From positions 1 through 64,000 of the forward strand of contig JBDTRB010000006.1 of assembly GCA_039931865.1 (NCBI GenBank): 64,000 nt of DNA. The letters run 5' to 3'. Below the pieces are notes generated by a model. The model did no database searches. It had not been told where the DNA came from and worked only from the letters and a program-made list of their open reading frames with translations. A program made the translations under genes and the position numbers. This document shows, piece by piece, positions 51,468 to 61,098 of the stretch; position 1 is the first letter of the stretch, and each line of letters opens with the position of its first letter. Origin of the DNA: JALYUA01 sp039931865 (GTDB lineage Bacteria; Acidobacteriota; Thermoanaerobaculia; UBA5066; Gp7-AA6).

Positions 51468-52985
51468 ATGAGAACCCTCTCCCTGTCCGGCTCGAAACTC
51501 CTTCTCGCCGACCTTCCGCAGATTGCCGCGCGGCGGGTTCGCCTCGCACTTGCCCCCACGGCGAAAAAGGCGATCGCCGCCTCGCGCCGCGTCGTCGAGG
51601 GGGCGGTCTCCCGCAACGAGCGCGTGTACGGCCTGACGACCGGATTCGGGAAGTTTGCCGACGTGGCGGTCTCCCGTGAAGATCTCGAGACGCTCCAGAA
51701 GAATCTCGTGCGCAGCCACTGCGCGGGAGTCGGGGAACCGCTGCCTGACGAGGCCGTGCGGGCGATGATCGCCCTCCGCGTGAACGCGCTGGCGAAGGGA
51801 TGTTCCGGGATCCGCACGTCCACCGTGGAGGCCCTCCTCGCGATGCTGGCCGCCGACATCCTCCCGATCGTTCCGGCGCGCGGCTCGGTGGGCGCTTCGG
51901 GAGATCTCGCCCCGCTCGCGCATCTTGCGCTCGGGCTGATGGGAGAGGGGCGCGTGCGGGTGCGAGGCCGCGAGACTTCGGCGCGGCGCGCCCTCGCCGC
52001 CGCAGGTCTCGAGCCTGTGACGCTGCGCGCGAAGGAGGGGCTCGCGCTCATCAACGGCGTGCAGATGTCGGTCGCCGTCGGCGGACTCGCGCTGCAGCGC
52101 GCGATCGAGCTGACCCGGATTGCGGACGTCGCTGGCGCGGCCACGCTCGACGCGGCGCGAGGGTCCGACGCCGCCTTCGATCCGCGGGTCACCTCGGCGC
52201 GCCCACATCCGGGCGCGATCGCCTCCGCGAGGAACCTGAAAGCGCTCCTGGCGGGTAGCGGGATCCGGGAGTCGCACCGCGGCTGCGGCCGGGTGCAGGA
52301 CAATTACGCGCTTCGCTGCATGCCCCAGGTGCACGGCGCCGCGCGGGATGCGTTCGCGCACGCACGCGACGTGCTCGAACGTGAGATGAACAGCGCGACC
52401 GACAATCCGCTCGTCTTTGCCGACGGCAGCGAGATCATCTCGGGGGGGAACTTCCACGGCGCGCCGGTCGGGCTCGTCCTCGACTACGCGGCGATCGCCG
52501 CGACGGACCTCGCGTCGATTTCCGAGCGGCGCATCGAAAAGCTGCTGAACCCCGCGCTCTCCGAGCTCCCCGCGTTCCTCGTCGCGGAAGGCGGCCTGAA
52601 CTCGGGCCTGATGATGGCGCAGGTCACCGCGGCGGCGCTCGTCTCCGAGTCGAAGATCCTCTCGCACCCGGCGTCGGTCGATTCCATTCCGACCTCCGCG
52701 GACAAGGAGGACCACGTCTCGATGTCGCCGATCGCCGCCCGGAAGCTCGCCGCGATCGTCGAGAACCTCGAGCGCGTGCTGGCCATCGAAGTCCTCGCCG
52801 CGTTCCAGGCCATGGAGTTCCTCCGGCCTCTGCGCTCCTCGAAGCCGCTCGAGACCCTGCGGCGTGCGTTTCGCGAGCAGATCTCTCCGCGAAACCGGGA
52901 CCGCGAGCTGGCGCCCGACCTCGAAGCCGCGCGCCTCTTCCTTTCGGGGGCGCCCATGGATCGCCTGGCGGGCGGGCTGGAGTAG
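51468..52985 (+). CDS. hutH: Histidine ammonia-lyase
   Basis: A 505-residue enzyme that releases ammonia from histidine to give urocanate. The MIO cofactor forms from Ala-Ser-Gly in GSVGASGDLAPLAH; YGLTTGFGKFADV, QDNYALRC and the C-terminal helical bundle are intact. A -10-like TACAAT ends 9 bases before the ATG, so the transcript would have a very short leader. It begins the hut series: hutH, hutU, then a large kinase. Confidence 0.96.
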   Translation: MRTLSLSGSKLLLADLPQIAARRVRLALAPTAKKAIAASRRVVEGAVSRNERVYGLTTGFGKFADVAVSREDLETLQKNLVRSHCAGVGEPLPDEAVRAMIALRVNALAKGCSGIRTSTVEALLAMLAADILPIVPARGSVGASGDLAPLAHLALGLMGEGRVRVRGRETSARRALAAAGLEPVTLRAKEGLALINGVQMSVAVGGLALQRAIELTRIADVAGAATLDAARGSDAAFDPRVTSARPHPGAIASARNLKALLAGSGIRESHRGCGRVQDNYALRCMPQVHGAARDAFAHARDVLEREMNSATDNPLVFADGSEIISGGNFHGAPVGLVLDYAAIAATDLASISERRIEKLLNPALSELPAFLVAEGGLNSGLMMAQVTAAALVSESKILSHPASVDSIPTSADKEDHVSMSPIAARKLAAIVENLERVLAIEVLAAFQAMEFLRPLRSSKPLETLRRAFREQISPRNRDRELAPDLEAARLFLSGAPMDRLAGGLE

Positions 52986-53002
52986 TCCGGTACTATTTCG
53001 CG

Positions 53003-54685
53003 GTGCCCGTTTCGACTTTTCCTCGTTCGATTCGCGCCGCCCGGGGCACGACGCTGCGGTGCCGGGGCTGGCAGCAGGAAGCGGCCCTGCGGATGCTCGA
53101 GAACAACCTCGACCCCGAGGTCGCCGAAAAGCCGGACGAGCTGATCGTCTACGGCGGCACCGGCAAGGCGGCGCGCAACTGGGAGGCGTTTGATCGGATC
53201 GTCGAGACGCTCGTGCGGCTCCGGGACGACGAGACCCTGCTCGTGCAGTCGGGAAAGCCCGTCGGCGTTTTCGAGACGCACCCGGACGCGCCGCGCGTCC
53301 TGATCGCCAACTCGCTCCTCGTCCCCGCATGGGCCACCGGGGAGGAGTTCCGCCGGCTCGAAGGGCTCGGACTCACGATGTACGGCCAGATGACAGCGGG
53401 ATCCTGGATCTACATCGGCACTCAGGGCATCCTGCAGGGCACGTTCGAGACGTTTGCCGCGGCGGGGGAGCGTGATTTCGGAGGAGATCTGCGCGGCCGC
53501 CTCGTCGTGACCGCGGGGCTGGGGGGTATGGGGGGCGCGCAGCCTCTCGCCGCGACGATGAACGGCGCGGTGGCGCTGGTGGCGGAGGTCGACCCCGAGA
53601 GAATCGAGAGGCGCCTGCGCACCCGATACCTCGACGCGCGGGAAACGACCCTGGACGGCTCGATCGACCGGGCGCTCGCCGCCTGCGAAAACGGCGAGCC
53701 TATCTCGATCGCCGTTCGCGCCAATGCCGTGGAGCTGCTGGAGCGCCTCCTCCAGCGCGGGATCGTGCCGGACCTGGTCACCGATCAGACCTCGGCGCAC
53801 GACGAGCTCGCCGGGTACGTTCCACAAGCGCGGCCGGACGAGGACGTGATCCGGCTGCGTGAGACCGATCCCGACGAGTACGTCCGCCGGTCATACGAGA
53901 CGATGGCTCGCCACGTGCGGGCGCTCCTGGAGCTCCAGCGGCGAGGCTCCGTGGTTTTCGACTACGGGAACAATCTTCGGGGCCAGGCACTCAAGGGCGG
54001 CGTCGCCGACGCTTTCGACATCGTCGGTTTCGTGCCCCGCTACATCCGGCCGCTCTTCTGCGAAGGGAAGGGGCCGTTTCGGTGGGTCGCGCTTTCCGGC
54101 GACCCGGCCGACATCCTGGAGACCGATCGGGCGCTTCTCGAGCTCTTCCCGGAGAACGCCGCGCTCGCGCGGTGGCTGAAGCTCGCGGAGGAGCGAGTCG
54201 CGTTCCAGGGTTTGCCCGCCCGGATTTGCTGGCTTGGCTATGGCGAGCGGGACCGTGCCGGCCTCGCGTTCAACCGGCTGGTCACCGAGGGGCGCGTGAA
54301 GGCGCCGATCGTGATCGGCCGCGACCACCTGGATGCCGGATCCGTCGCGTCGCCGAACCGCGAGACGGAGGGAATGCGCGACGGATCGGACGCCATCGCG
54401 GACTGGCCGATCTTGAACGCGCTGCTGAACACCGCCTGCGGGGCGAGCTGGGTCTCGGTCCACCACGGAGGGGGCGTCGGAATCGGCAACTCCATCCACG
54501 CCGGGATGGTGGTCGTGGCCGACGGCACTCCGGAAGCCGCCCGGCGCCTCGCTCGCGTCCTGAAGGCCGACCCGGGAACGGGCGTGATGCGCCACGCCGA
54601 CGCGGGGTATCCCGCGGCGATCGAAGCCGCCCGCGAGCGCGGGATCGATCTGCCGTCTCTCCCCGGGGCGCTTCCCCTCCGGTGA
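53003..54685 (+). CDS. hutU: Urocanate hydratase
   Basis: A 560-residue NAD-dependent enzyme that turns urocanate into imidazolonepropionate. It has MYGQMTAGSWIYIGTQGILQ, NAD-binding GLGGMGGAQPLAA, VFDYGNNLRGQALKGG and HHGGGVGIGNSIHAGMV. The start is GTG 53003. TACTAT ends 7 bases before it, so transcription could begin at the start codon itself (leaderless). Its stop overlaps the next gene as GTGA. hutI and hutG are not in this window. Confidence 0.96.
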   Translation: MPVSTFPRSIRAARGTTLRCRGWQQEAALRMLENNLDPEVAEKPDELIVYGGTGKAARNWEAFDRIVETLVRLRDDETLLVQSGKPVGVFETHPDAPRVLIANSLLVPAWATGEEFRRLEGLGLTMYGQMTAGSWIYIGTQGILQGTFETFAAAGERDFGGDLRGRLVVTAGLGGMGGAQPLAATMNGAVALVAEVDPERIERRLRTRYLDARETTLDGSIDRALAACENGEPISIAVRANAVELLERLLQRGIVPDLVTDQTSAHDELAGYVPQARPDEDVIRLRETDPDEYVRRSYETMARHVRALLELQRRGSVVFDYGNNLRGQALKGGVADAFDIVGFVPRYIRPLFCEGKGPFRWVALSGDPADILETDRALLELFPENAALARWLKLAEERVAFQGLPARICWLGYGERDRAGLAFNRLVTEGRVKAPIVIGRDHLDAGSVASPNRETEGMRDGSDAIADWPILNALLNTACGASWVSVHHGGGVGIGNSIHAGMVVVADGTPEAARRLARVLKADPGTGVMRHADAGYPAAIEAARERGIDLPSLPGALPLR

Positions 54686-57600
54686 CCGTCCGCCGGGGGG
54701 CGGTTTTCGCGGCGGCCGCGCTCGGCGCCCTTGCGCTCGCCTTCGCGGACGGATGGGTGCCGTCCGGCGGCGAGAACGCCGGAGCACGGCCTCCGCGCGC
54801 ATTGCGCCAGGCGCTCCGGGACGAAGCGACGTCGCTCGCTCGGTGCGCGACGGCGTTCGGGGCGCGCCCGGACGTTGCACGGTCTCTCCAGGGCGGAGGG
54901 GTCGCCATCGACCGACTGACGCTTTTCTCCGCCGCCCGTCAGGCCGTCGAGAACGCGCCGAACGGGACGTGGATCGCGCTGACGGATTCTGCGGGCGCCG
55001 CGCAGGCCTGGTGGGGTGACGCTCCCGCGACGCTCGCCGGACTTCAAGCGCAGGACGGCCTGGGCGCCCGGTGGTCGGCAACGAAGCTCGCCCTGATCGT
55101 CCGCGTGTCCCTGCCGGGAGAGCCCCGCCCCGGCGTCGCGTATTGCGCGCGCACGCTTCCGGTGGAATCGCCGGAATTCGCGAGATCGCTCGGGGTGAGC
55201 GGAATCGCGGAAGGATGGGCGCCGGCCGCGCCGCGCGCGCCCGGCTCGGAAACCGTCTTGAGCGACGCGCGTGGCCAGGCGCTCCTGATACTGCAGCGCG
55301 CCGGCGGCGGATTTCCAGCTCCGGTCCGCGGCCGCCGGATCGCGCTGGCGCTCGCCGCCGCCGCGGCGCTCTTCCTGATCGGACGCGGCGACAATCCCGT
55401 GCGGGTCGGCGCCGCCCTTCTTCTTCTTTTCCTGGCGGCGGAGATCGCGACGTCCGACGCGACCCGAGCGATCGGCTTCCCGCGCACGTGGCTCTTCGCC
55501 TCGGGGCTCGCGATACTTCCGCGGTCGCTCGCGATGCTCCGCGAAGGCACCCGCGTGCCGCGGCGGCAGCTCCGGCTCACGGCCGCGTACGCGATCTTCG
55601 TCCTCGCTCTGCTCGCGGCGCAGCTCGTCCAGCCGCCCGGGCTCGGCTCGCGCCTCGGGGGTTCTCCGGCGGCTCTCCTGCGGCTCGCCGGCCTCACCGC
55701 GCTGGTTCTCTCGGCGCTGGCAGTCGCCGGCTCGGCGGCCCGCGCACCGCTTCGAAGCCGGGCGATCGGCCCTGCGATCGCGGTGACGGCGGTGGCTCTC
55801 GCGGGCGGCCTCGCGCTCATTTCCGCCGCGTCGGGATTTCTGGTGGCGGCCGTCGCGGCCGCGGTCGCCGCGTTTCACCTGTGGACACGAGCGGTCGCGG
55901 AGGTGCGCGCCCGCGGAACGCTGGCCGGACCCCGCCTGGTCGCCGGCGCGGCCCTCCTCGTCGTGCTCGCCGCTTCGCTCCTGTCGGAGCACGCCCGCGC
56001 CGTCTCCGACATGAGGCGGGCCGCGTCGATCCGCATCCCCGATCCGGCGCGCGCATCGGCCGACGCCGCATTCGCCGCCGAGCGCGCCGTCGAGCGGGTG
56101 CGCGCGCTCGACCTCGAACAGGCGCTTCCCGCGCCGCTGCCGATGAGCGATCTGTCAGACCTCGCCTACCGGATCTGGAAAAACGGCGAGCGCGCGACGG
56201 GTCCGCCGGCCGTGAGCTCCTACGAGGTGTTCGACCTTTCCCGCCGGGCGGTGAGCAAGTTCTCCCTGATTCCGGAGCCGGAGTTCGGACGCCGCACCTC
56301 GGGCGGGCCCGTCCGCATCGACCGGTTCGACCTCGCGATCGTGCGGCGCGACGTCGACATCTCCGCGGGCGGCCGCCGGTGGGGGACCGTCGTCGTCAGG
56401 ATGGCGGACTGGCCCGAGTGGGAACCCCTCCCGCCGCGCATCGAGTTCTACCGGCGCGTGGTGCTCGGCATTCGCGAAGAGTCGGGCTCCGACCGCGATA
56501 CTCCGCCGAGGGCCCTTCTCGTCACGTACTCGCGGGACGGCGCGCGCCGGGACGAGGGGCCGCCCCTTCCCGGCTCGCTCTTCGAGGCCCTGCGCGCAAC
56601 GGACAAGCCGGTCCCCGTCCATCTCACGTGGGCCGGGAGCGACCTCTGGGGCGAAGCGCGTCCGATCCCCGATGGATACCGTCTCGTCGCGATCCCGGGG
56701 CCTGACTTCCTCGGACGGCTGCTGACGGCCGCACTTCTGCTCCCGGGAATCGCCCTTCTGTCCGCCGTCTCGGCGCTGCTCTTCGTCTGGAGGATCGTGG
56801 CCGCCCGCCGCTCCGGCGAGCAGGCTTTTCCGACCGGACCGCGCACGTTCCGCGGACGACTGGTCGCCCTGTTCCTGCTCGTCGTGATGATCCCGCTGAT
56901 GGCCGTGACTTTCTTCCTTCGCACGACGATCGTCGCGCGGTCGGTTCGCGACACGCTCGACCACGCGCGCACGGGTTTGGAAACCGCGCGCAAGGTCCTG
57001 GACGACTACCTGCCGTCCGCGTCGAGCGGGCACGGGAGCCTCGTCGCGCTCGACGACGAGATCCTCGCCTGGCTGGCGAACGCGGTGGATTACGACCTCT
57101 CGGTGTACGCGCCCGATTCCACCCTGCTGGCGACGTCGCGCCGGGACCTCTACTCCGCCGGCCTCGTTCCGGACCGCGTGCCGGCGTCGGCGTATGTCGC
57201 GATCGGGCTCTCCGGCTCGGGGCAGCAGACAGGCGCGCGGCCCGTCTCCGGCAGCCGCCTCGAGGAGATCACGACGAACCTGACCTCAGTGCCCGGCGCG
57301 CCCGGGGTCCGCAGCCCGGCGCTGCTCTCGATTCTCCTGCTGCCGCAGCAACGCGTCGCGGAGGCGGAAGCGGCGCAGTTCACGGCCGCGGTCTCGGCAT
57401 TCAGCCTCCTCGTCTTTCTCTTCTCCGCCCTCGTGGCGAGCCGCCTCGCGGTGCGGGTCGCACGGCCGGTCGCGGATCTCGTCGCGGGGACGCGCGCGGT
57501 CGCCGCGGGCGACTTCGCTCCGCGGCTGGCGGAGCCGCCCGACGAAGAACTGCGGGAGCTCGTACGCGCGTTCCTCTCGATGTCGCGCAGTCTGAAGGAG

Positions 57601-58632
57601 CACACCGAGGCCCTCTCGGCGGAGAAGGAGCGGCTCGCGACGCTTCTCGCGCACCTGACGGCGGGCGTCGTCGCGTACCGGGAAAACGGCACGGTGGTTC
57701 TTGCGAATCCCGCGGCAGCGGGGCTCGGCGGGGGAACGGCCGAGGGCGCGACTCTCGAAGAGGTCTTCCCCGGGCGCTCGATGGCCGTGGTGAGGAGCGT
57801 TCTGTCGGACGATTCGGTATCTTTGTCGTCAGTGGAAATCGAGCCCCGGCCCGGGGAGCGGTGGCGAATCGTCACCGTGCCCCTTCCTCTCGGCGGAGAG
57901 GGGACCCGCATGGCGGTGCTCGAGGACGTCTCCGATGTCGTGCGCTCGAACCGCCTGGCCGCCTGGGCGGAGATGGCTCGGATCATCGCGCACGAGATCA
58001 AAAACCCGCTGACGCCGATCCGGCTCTCCGTCGAGCACCTCCGCGAAGTCTGGCGCCGCGGGTCGGACAATTTCGAAGCTGTGCTCGACGAGTGCGTCGC
58101 CAACGTGCTGCGGCAGACCGAAGAGCTGCGGCGTTCCGCTTCGGAATTCTCGGATTACGCGCGGCTGCCCGCGCCGCAGATCCAGCGGACCGACGTCTCA
58201 CGGCTGGCGGAGGAAGCCGCGGCCGCATACGCCGGCGCGCCGGGGATCGCGTGGGACCTCCGGATCGAGCGGGGGATGCAGGCGAACGCCGACCCCCGCC
58301 TCTTAGGGCGCGTCTTCTCGAACCTGATCGGGAACGCGGTCGAAGCCCTCGGCGGGAAGCCCGGGTCGATCGGTCTCGTCGCGCGGCCTGCCGACGGGCA
58401 CGCGGAGATCGCCGTCGAAGACACGGGACCCGGTGTCGTAGCCGAGATCCTCCCGCGTCTTTTCGATCCCTACTTTTCGGCCAAGAGCGGTGGCACCGGC
58501 CTCGGGCTCGCCATCGCGAAGAAGATCGTGGAAGAGCATGGCGGAAAGATCCGCGCCGAGAACCGGCCGGAAGGAGGATTTCGCGTGACCTTCGATCTCC
58601 CGCTCCTCGACCGGTCCGAGGTCCCTGCGTGA
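54682..58632 (+). CDS. Very large NtrY-like sensor histidine kinase
   Basis: A 1316-residue membrane kinase, about twice the usual NtrY length (around 750). It has one N-terminal helix, an extracytoplasmic domain of about 200 residues, about seven further helices (rich in Ala/Leu), another outer domain of about 230 residues, helices flanking a third outer domain, HAMP (RVARPVADLVAG), PAS (VVAYRENGTVVLANPAAAG), HisKA with His1104 (IIAHEIKNPLTPI) and HATPase (DTGPGVV, GGTGLGLAIAKK). Only the PAS to HATPase part resembles NtrY. It overlaps hutU by GTGA and the next gene by GTGA, so it is expressed with histidine breakdown enzymes, suggesting that it senses a nitrogen or histidine signal (inference). 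No response regulator follows. Confidence 0.85.
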   Translation: MTVRRGAVFAAAALGALALAFADGWVPSGGENAGARPPRALRQALRDEATSLARCATAFGARPDVARSLQGGGVAIDRLTLFSAARQAVENAPNGTWIALTDSAGAAQAWWGDAPATLAGLQAQDGLGARWSATKLALIVRVSLPGEPRPGVAYCARTLPVESPEFARSLGVSGIAEGWAPAAPRAPGSETVLSDARGQALLILQRAGGGFPAPVRGRRIALALAAAAALFLIGRGDNPVRVGAALLLLFLAAEIATSDATRAIGFPRTWLFASGLAILPRSLAMLREGTRVPRRQLRLTAAYAIFVLALLAAQLVQPPGLGSRLGGSPAALLRLAGLTALVLSALAVAGSAARAPLRSRAIGPAIAVTAVALAGGLALISAASGFLVAAVAAAVAAFHLWTRAVAEVRARGTLAGPRLVAGAALLVVLAASLLSEHARAVSDMRRAASIRIPDPARASADAAFAAERAVERVRALDLEQALPAPLPMSDLSDLAYRIWKNGERATGPPAVSSYEVFDLSRRAVSKFSLIPEPEFGRRTSGGPVRIDRFDLAIVRRDVDISAGGRRWGTVVVRMADWPEWEPLPPRIEFYRRVVLGIREESGSDRDTPPRALLVTYSRDGARRDEGPPLPGSLFEALRATDKPVPVHLTWAGSDLWGEARPIPDGYRLVAIPGPDFLGRLLTAALLLPGIALLSAVSALLFVWRIVAARRSGEQAFPTGPRTFRGRLVALFLLVVMIPLMAVTFFLRTTIVARSVRDTLDHARTGLETARKVLDDYLPSASSGHGSLVALDDEILAWLANAVDYDLSVYAPDSTLLATSRRDLYSAGLVPDRVPASAYVAIGLSGSGQQTGARPVSGSRLEEITTNLTSVPGAPGVRSPALLSILLLPQQRVAEAEAAQFTAAVSAFSLLVFLFSALVASRLAVRVARPVADLVAGTRAVAAGDFAPRLAEPPDEELRELVRAFLSMSRSLKEHTEALSAEKERLATLLAHLTAGVVAYRENGTVVLANPAAAGLGGGTAEGATLEEVFPGRSMAVVRSVLSDDSVSLSSVEIEPRPGERWRIVTVPLPLGGEGTRMAVLEDVSDVVRSNRLAAWAEMARIIAHEIKNPLTPIRLSVEHLREVWRRGSDNFEAVLDECVANVLRQTEELRRSASEFSDYARLPAPQIQRTDVSRLAEEAAAAYAGAPGIAWDLRIERGMQANADPRLLGRVFSNLIGNAVEALGGKPGSIGLVARPADGHAEIAVEDTGPGVVAEILPRLFDPYFSAKSGGTGLGLAIAKKIVEEHGGKIRAENRPEGGFRVTFDLPLLDRSEVPA

Positions 58633-60050
58633 CCCCGCTGCGCCGGACTCTTTTCCACCTTGTGTCCGCAGTCCTCGTTCTCGCGCCCGGATGCGCCCGT
58701 CGCGCCTCGCCGGCGGCGGCCCGGCTGCCTTCCGGGGACGCGGTCTGGCTGCAGGACGGCGGCGCGGAGTCCGGCGAGGCGATCGAGAACGCGACTTCGC
58801 GGGCCGGCTTCGCGTCCGTCTTCGTTCCGGCGGCGACCCTGACGTACGCCGGAGGCCTCTGGAACGCGACGCCGGCGGAGCACCCGCGCGAGCCCTACCG
58901 GAAGCTTCCGGTGGTGCTCGTTCTCTCGGTCGCCCCCGAGGCCCAGGCCGCGATCGCCGGACCCGCCGGCGCTCAGGCGCTCGCGGACGCGCTGTGGATC
59001 GCGCTGAAGCCGGGGCTCAGGGACGCCGCCCTCTATGGACACGTACGAGGCGTCCACCTCGACGTTCCATTCTCGGCATCCGTGGCGCTGCCCTGGGCGG
59101 CCGCCGTCGAAGGATTTCGCGCCCGCCTCTCGAAGGCGATGCTCCTCACCTGGACGCTGCCTTTTTCGCCCGGCGCATCGGAGGCGGATGCGCTGCGCAA
59201 GATCGAGGCTTCAACCGATGGAGCGGTGGCCGTCATCTTTGGAGAAGGGGCCGGGGCCGATCCCGCCGCGGTCGACCAGCTCGGCACGCCGTGGCTCGCC
59301 GGTTACGCCCCGTCCGCGCGCGGCCGCTCGACTCCCCGGGGAGGTCCTGAACGGCTGCTTCCAGAATCGGTCCTCGCGCAGCTCACCGACGATCCCGGAG
59401 TCGAGTTCTCGCACGACCTTTCGCTGAAGGAAGACTCGAGCTCGTCGTTTCTCCTCACGGCGCATCGGCCGGTCACGATCGGCGACATCCGGTTTGCTCC
59501 GGGAGAGCGCATCCTCTTCCGTCAGCCCTCCGTATCCGACCTCGTGTACCGGCTCGGCGCGGACCTGGCCGGCAAAAGGTCCGTGCGAGGAAGGGTCGTG
59601 ATCCTTTCGGGCCGCGCGGACGCGGATCGGATCTTCACGCTGGGCGCCTTGGACGACATCCTCCTCGGCAGGCCTCTCGGCGCCGATCTCCGCGTCACGC
59701 TCGAGCCGAGCCGGGGCGCCGTCGATCTGGCGGCCGAGAATCCGACGCCAAACGCCTCCGTCATCTCGAGAACCTCCAACTGGGTCGAGGTCGACTTTCC
59801 AAACGGGGGCATCACCGACGTGAAGGCGGGCGGCTTCGACCGCTTCGAGGTGTTCGGCCCGGACGGAAAGGCCGTCACGCTCGGCCGCGCCACACGCGTC
59901 CGGCTGTTCGAGACGCTGGCGAGCCCGGGCGAGAAGATCGCCGCCGCGCGAATCGTGCTGCGAAAACCGCCGCCGAAAGGCTGTTGCGCGTACCGCATCC
60001 ACCTGATTTCCGCCGCGGGCCCGGAGGTCGCCCGGGAGGGAACGCCGTGA
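58629..60050 (+). CDS. Hypothetical lipoprotein
   Basis: A 473-residue exported protein from GTG 58629, overlapping the kinase stop by GTGA. The leader ends in a lipobox LAPGC at residue 22. The body (WLQDGGAESGEAIENATSRA, GVHLDVPFSASVALPW, GAVAVIFGEG) has the repeated strand/helix rhythm of a TIM-barrel-like glycoside-type domain, as in DUF3142 proteins, followed by a beta-rich C-terminal third. No catalytic residues can be assigned. Coupling to the kinase suggests that it could be an external sensing partner; this is inference. Confidence 0.7.
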   Translation: MTPLRRTLFHLVSAVLVLAPGCARRASPAAARLPSGDAVWLQDGGAESGEAIENATSRAGFASVFVPAATLTYAGGLWNATPAEHPREPYRKLPVVLVLSVAPEAQAAIAGPAGAQALADALWIALKPGLRDAALYGHVRGVHLDVPFSASVALPWAAAVEGFRARLSKAMLLTWTLPFSPGASEADALRKIEASTDGAVAVIFGEGAGADPAAVDQLGTPWLAGYAPSARGRSTPRGGPERLLPESVLAQLTDDPGVEFSHDLSLKEDSSSSFLLTAHRPVTIGDIRFAPGERILFRQPSVSDLVYRLGADLAGKRSVRGRVVILSGRADADRIFTLGALDDILLGRPLGADLRVTLEPSRGAVDLAAENPTPNASVISRTSNWVEVDFPNGGITDVKAGGFDRFEVFGPDGKAVTLGRATRVRLFETLASPGEKIAAARIVLRKPPPKGCCAYRIHLISAAGPEVAREGTP

Positions 60051-60124
60051 CTTCGGGCCGCCCAGCGGCCATCTCGTGAGCGGGAGAACGGGGCGGCATG
60101 GGGTTTCTGACGAAAGGGGAGCGG

Positions 60125-60267
60125 ATGGGAATCGAGGTTCGCGGTGTGGCGCCGCTCCTCTGGGTCTTCGACATGCCGCCGCCCGTCGCCGCCCCTACGG
60201 AATGAAACAGCTCACGGTCTGCGATCCAGACGGCTTCCAGCTCTGCTTTCAGTGGACGGCGGGTTGA
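60125..60267 (+). pseudogene. VOC (glyoxalase-superfamily) gene with large internal deletion
   Basis: The plus strand begins ATG with MGIEVRGVAPLLWVFDMPPPV, the N-terminal strand of a VOC protein, and then after 5 more residues ends at TGA 60205. In another frame from about 60186 the true C terminus of such a protein follows: RPYGMKQLTVCDPDGFQLCF then QWTAG and TGA 60267. The roughly 75 residues between are missing and the join is out of frame. An intact family member is about 120-130 residues. It cannot make a functional enzyme. Confidence 0.8.
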
Positions 60268-60303
60268 CAGAACCCGAGCGAAGGGGACGCCGCGCTCCGG
60301 CAG

Positions 60304-61098
60304 TCAGGCCTTCCTGCGCCGCCTGAACAAGCCGAAGATCTTCGCGACCGGGCCTGAGACCGCGAAGATCGACGCGAGAGCCAGAAGCGTCGGATAGGGG
60401 CTGTAGGCGATCGCCATGAAGAAGACGGCGATCGCCGGCAGGATCCACGCGGGCCGGCGGCGGCGCAGGTCGAGATCCTTGAACGAGCGGTACTTGATGG
60501 TCGAGATCATCAGGTACGAGAGAAGAAACGTGACGATAAGGACACCCGTCATCCAGACGCGGTCGACGAGAGGCTCCGGGGTGGCGAGAACGAGCGTGCA
60601 GACGGTTCCCGCGGCGGCGGGAATCGGCAGACCCACGAAATACTTCTTGTCCGCGATCTTCGTCTGGATGTTGAAGCGCGCCAATCGCATCGACCCGCAG
60701 ACGACGAAGAAGAACGAGACGGCGAGCCCGAGGCGGTGAAAGTCCGCGAGACCCCACGAGTACACGAGGATCGCCGGCGCAACGCCGAACGAGACGAGGT
60801 CCGCGAGTGAGTCGTACTCCTCGCCGAACTCCGAGGCGGAGTTGGTGAGACGCGCGATGCGCCCGTCGAGCATGTCCAGGATCGCGGCAAGGATGATCAG
60901 GAGGGCGGAGCGTTCGAACGTCCCGTTGATAGAGCTCCACAGCGACAGGTACCCGCAGAACAGATTACCGACGGTGAAGAGCGTCGGCAGGACGAAGAGC
61001 CCCCGCGAGAGTCTCTCGCGCGAGAGCCGGCGGCGCCGGGGCCGGGGGTGGGGGAAGGTGTCGTCGGCAGGGTCGAGCGGCGTGTCGCTGTCGCTCAC
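60304..61098 (-). CDS. pssA: CDP-diacylglycerol-serine O-phosphatidyltransferase
   Basis: A 264-residue membrane enzyme that makes phosphatidylserine. It has the CDP-alcohol phosphotransferase motif DGRIARLTNSASEFGEEYDS with the DGxxAR-x8-G-x3-D-x3-D spacing, in about six helices. A basic N-terminal arm (HPRPRRRRLSRERLSRG) precedes the first helix. GTG 61098 overlaps the psd stop by 4 bases, so the two phosphatidylethanolamine genes are coupled. Confidence 0.95.
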   Translation of the reverse strand: MSDSDTPLDPADDTFPHPRPRRRRLSRERLSRGLFVLPTLFTVGNLFCGYLSLWSSINGTFERSALLIILAAILDMLDGRIARLTNSASEFGEEYDSLADLVSFGVAPAILVYSWGLADFHRLGLAVSFFFVVCGSMRLARFNIQTKIADKKYFVGLPIPAAAGTVCTLVLATPEPLVDRVWMTGVLIVTFLLSYLMISTIKYRSFKDLDLRRRRPAWILPAIAVFFMAIAYSPYPTLLALASIFAVSGPVAKIFGLFRRRRKA

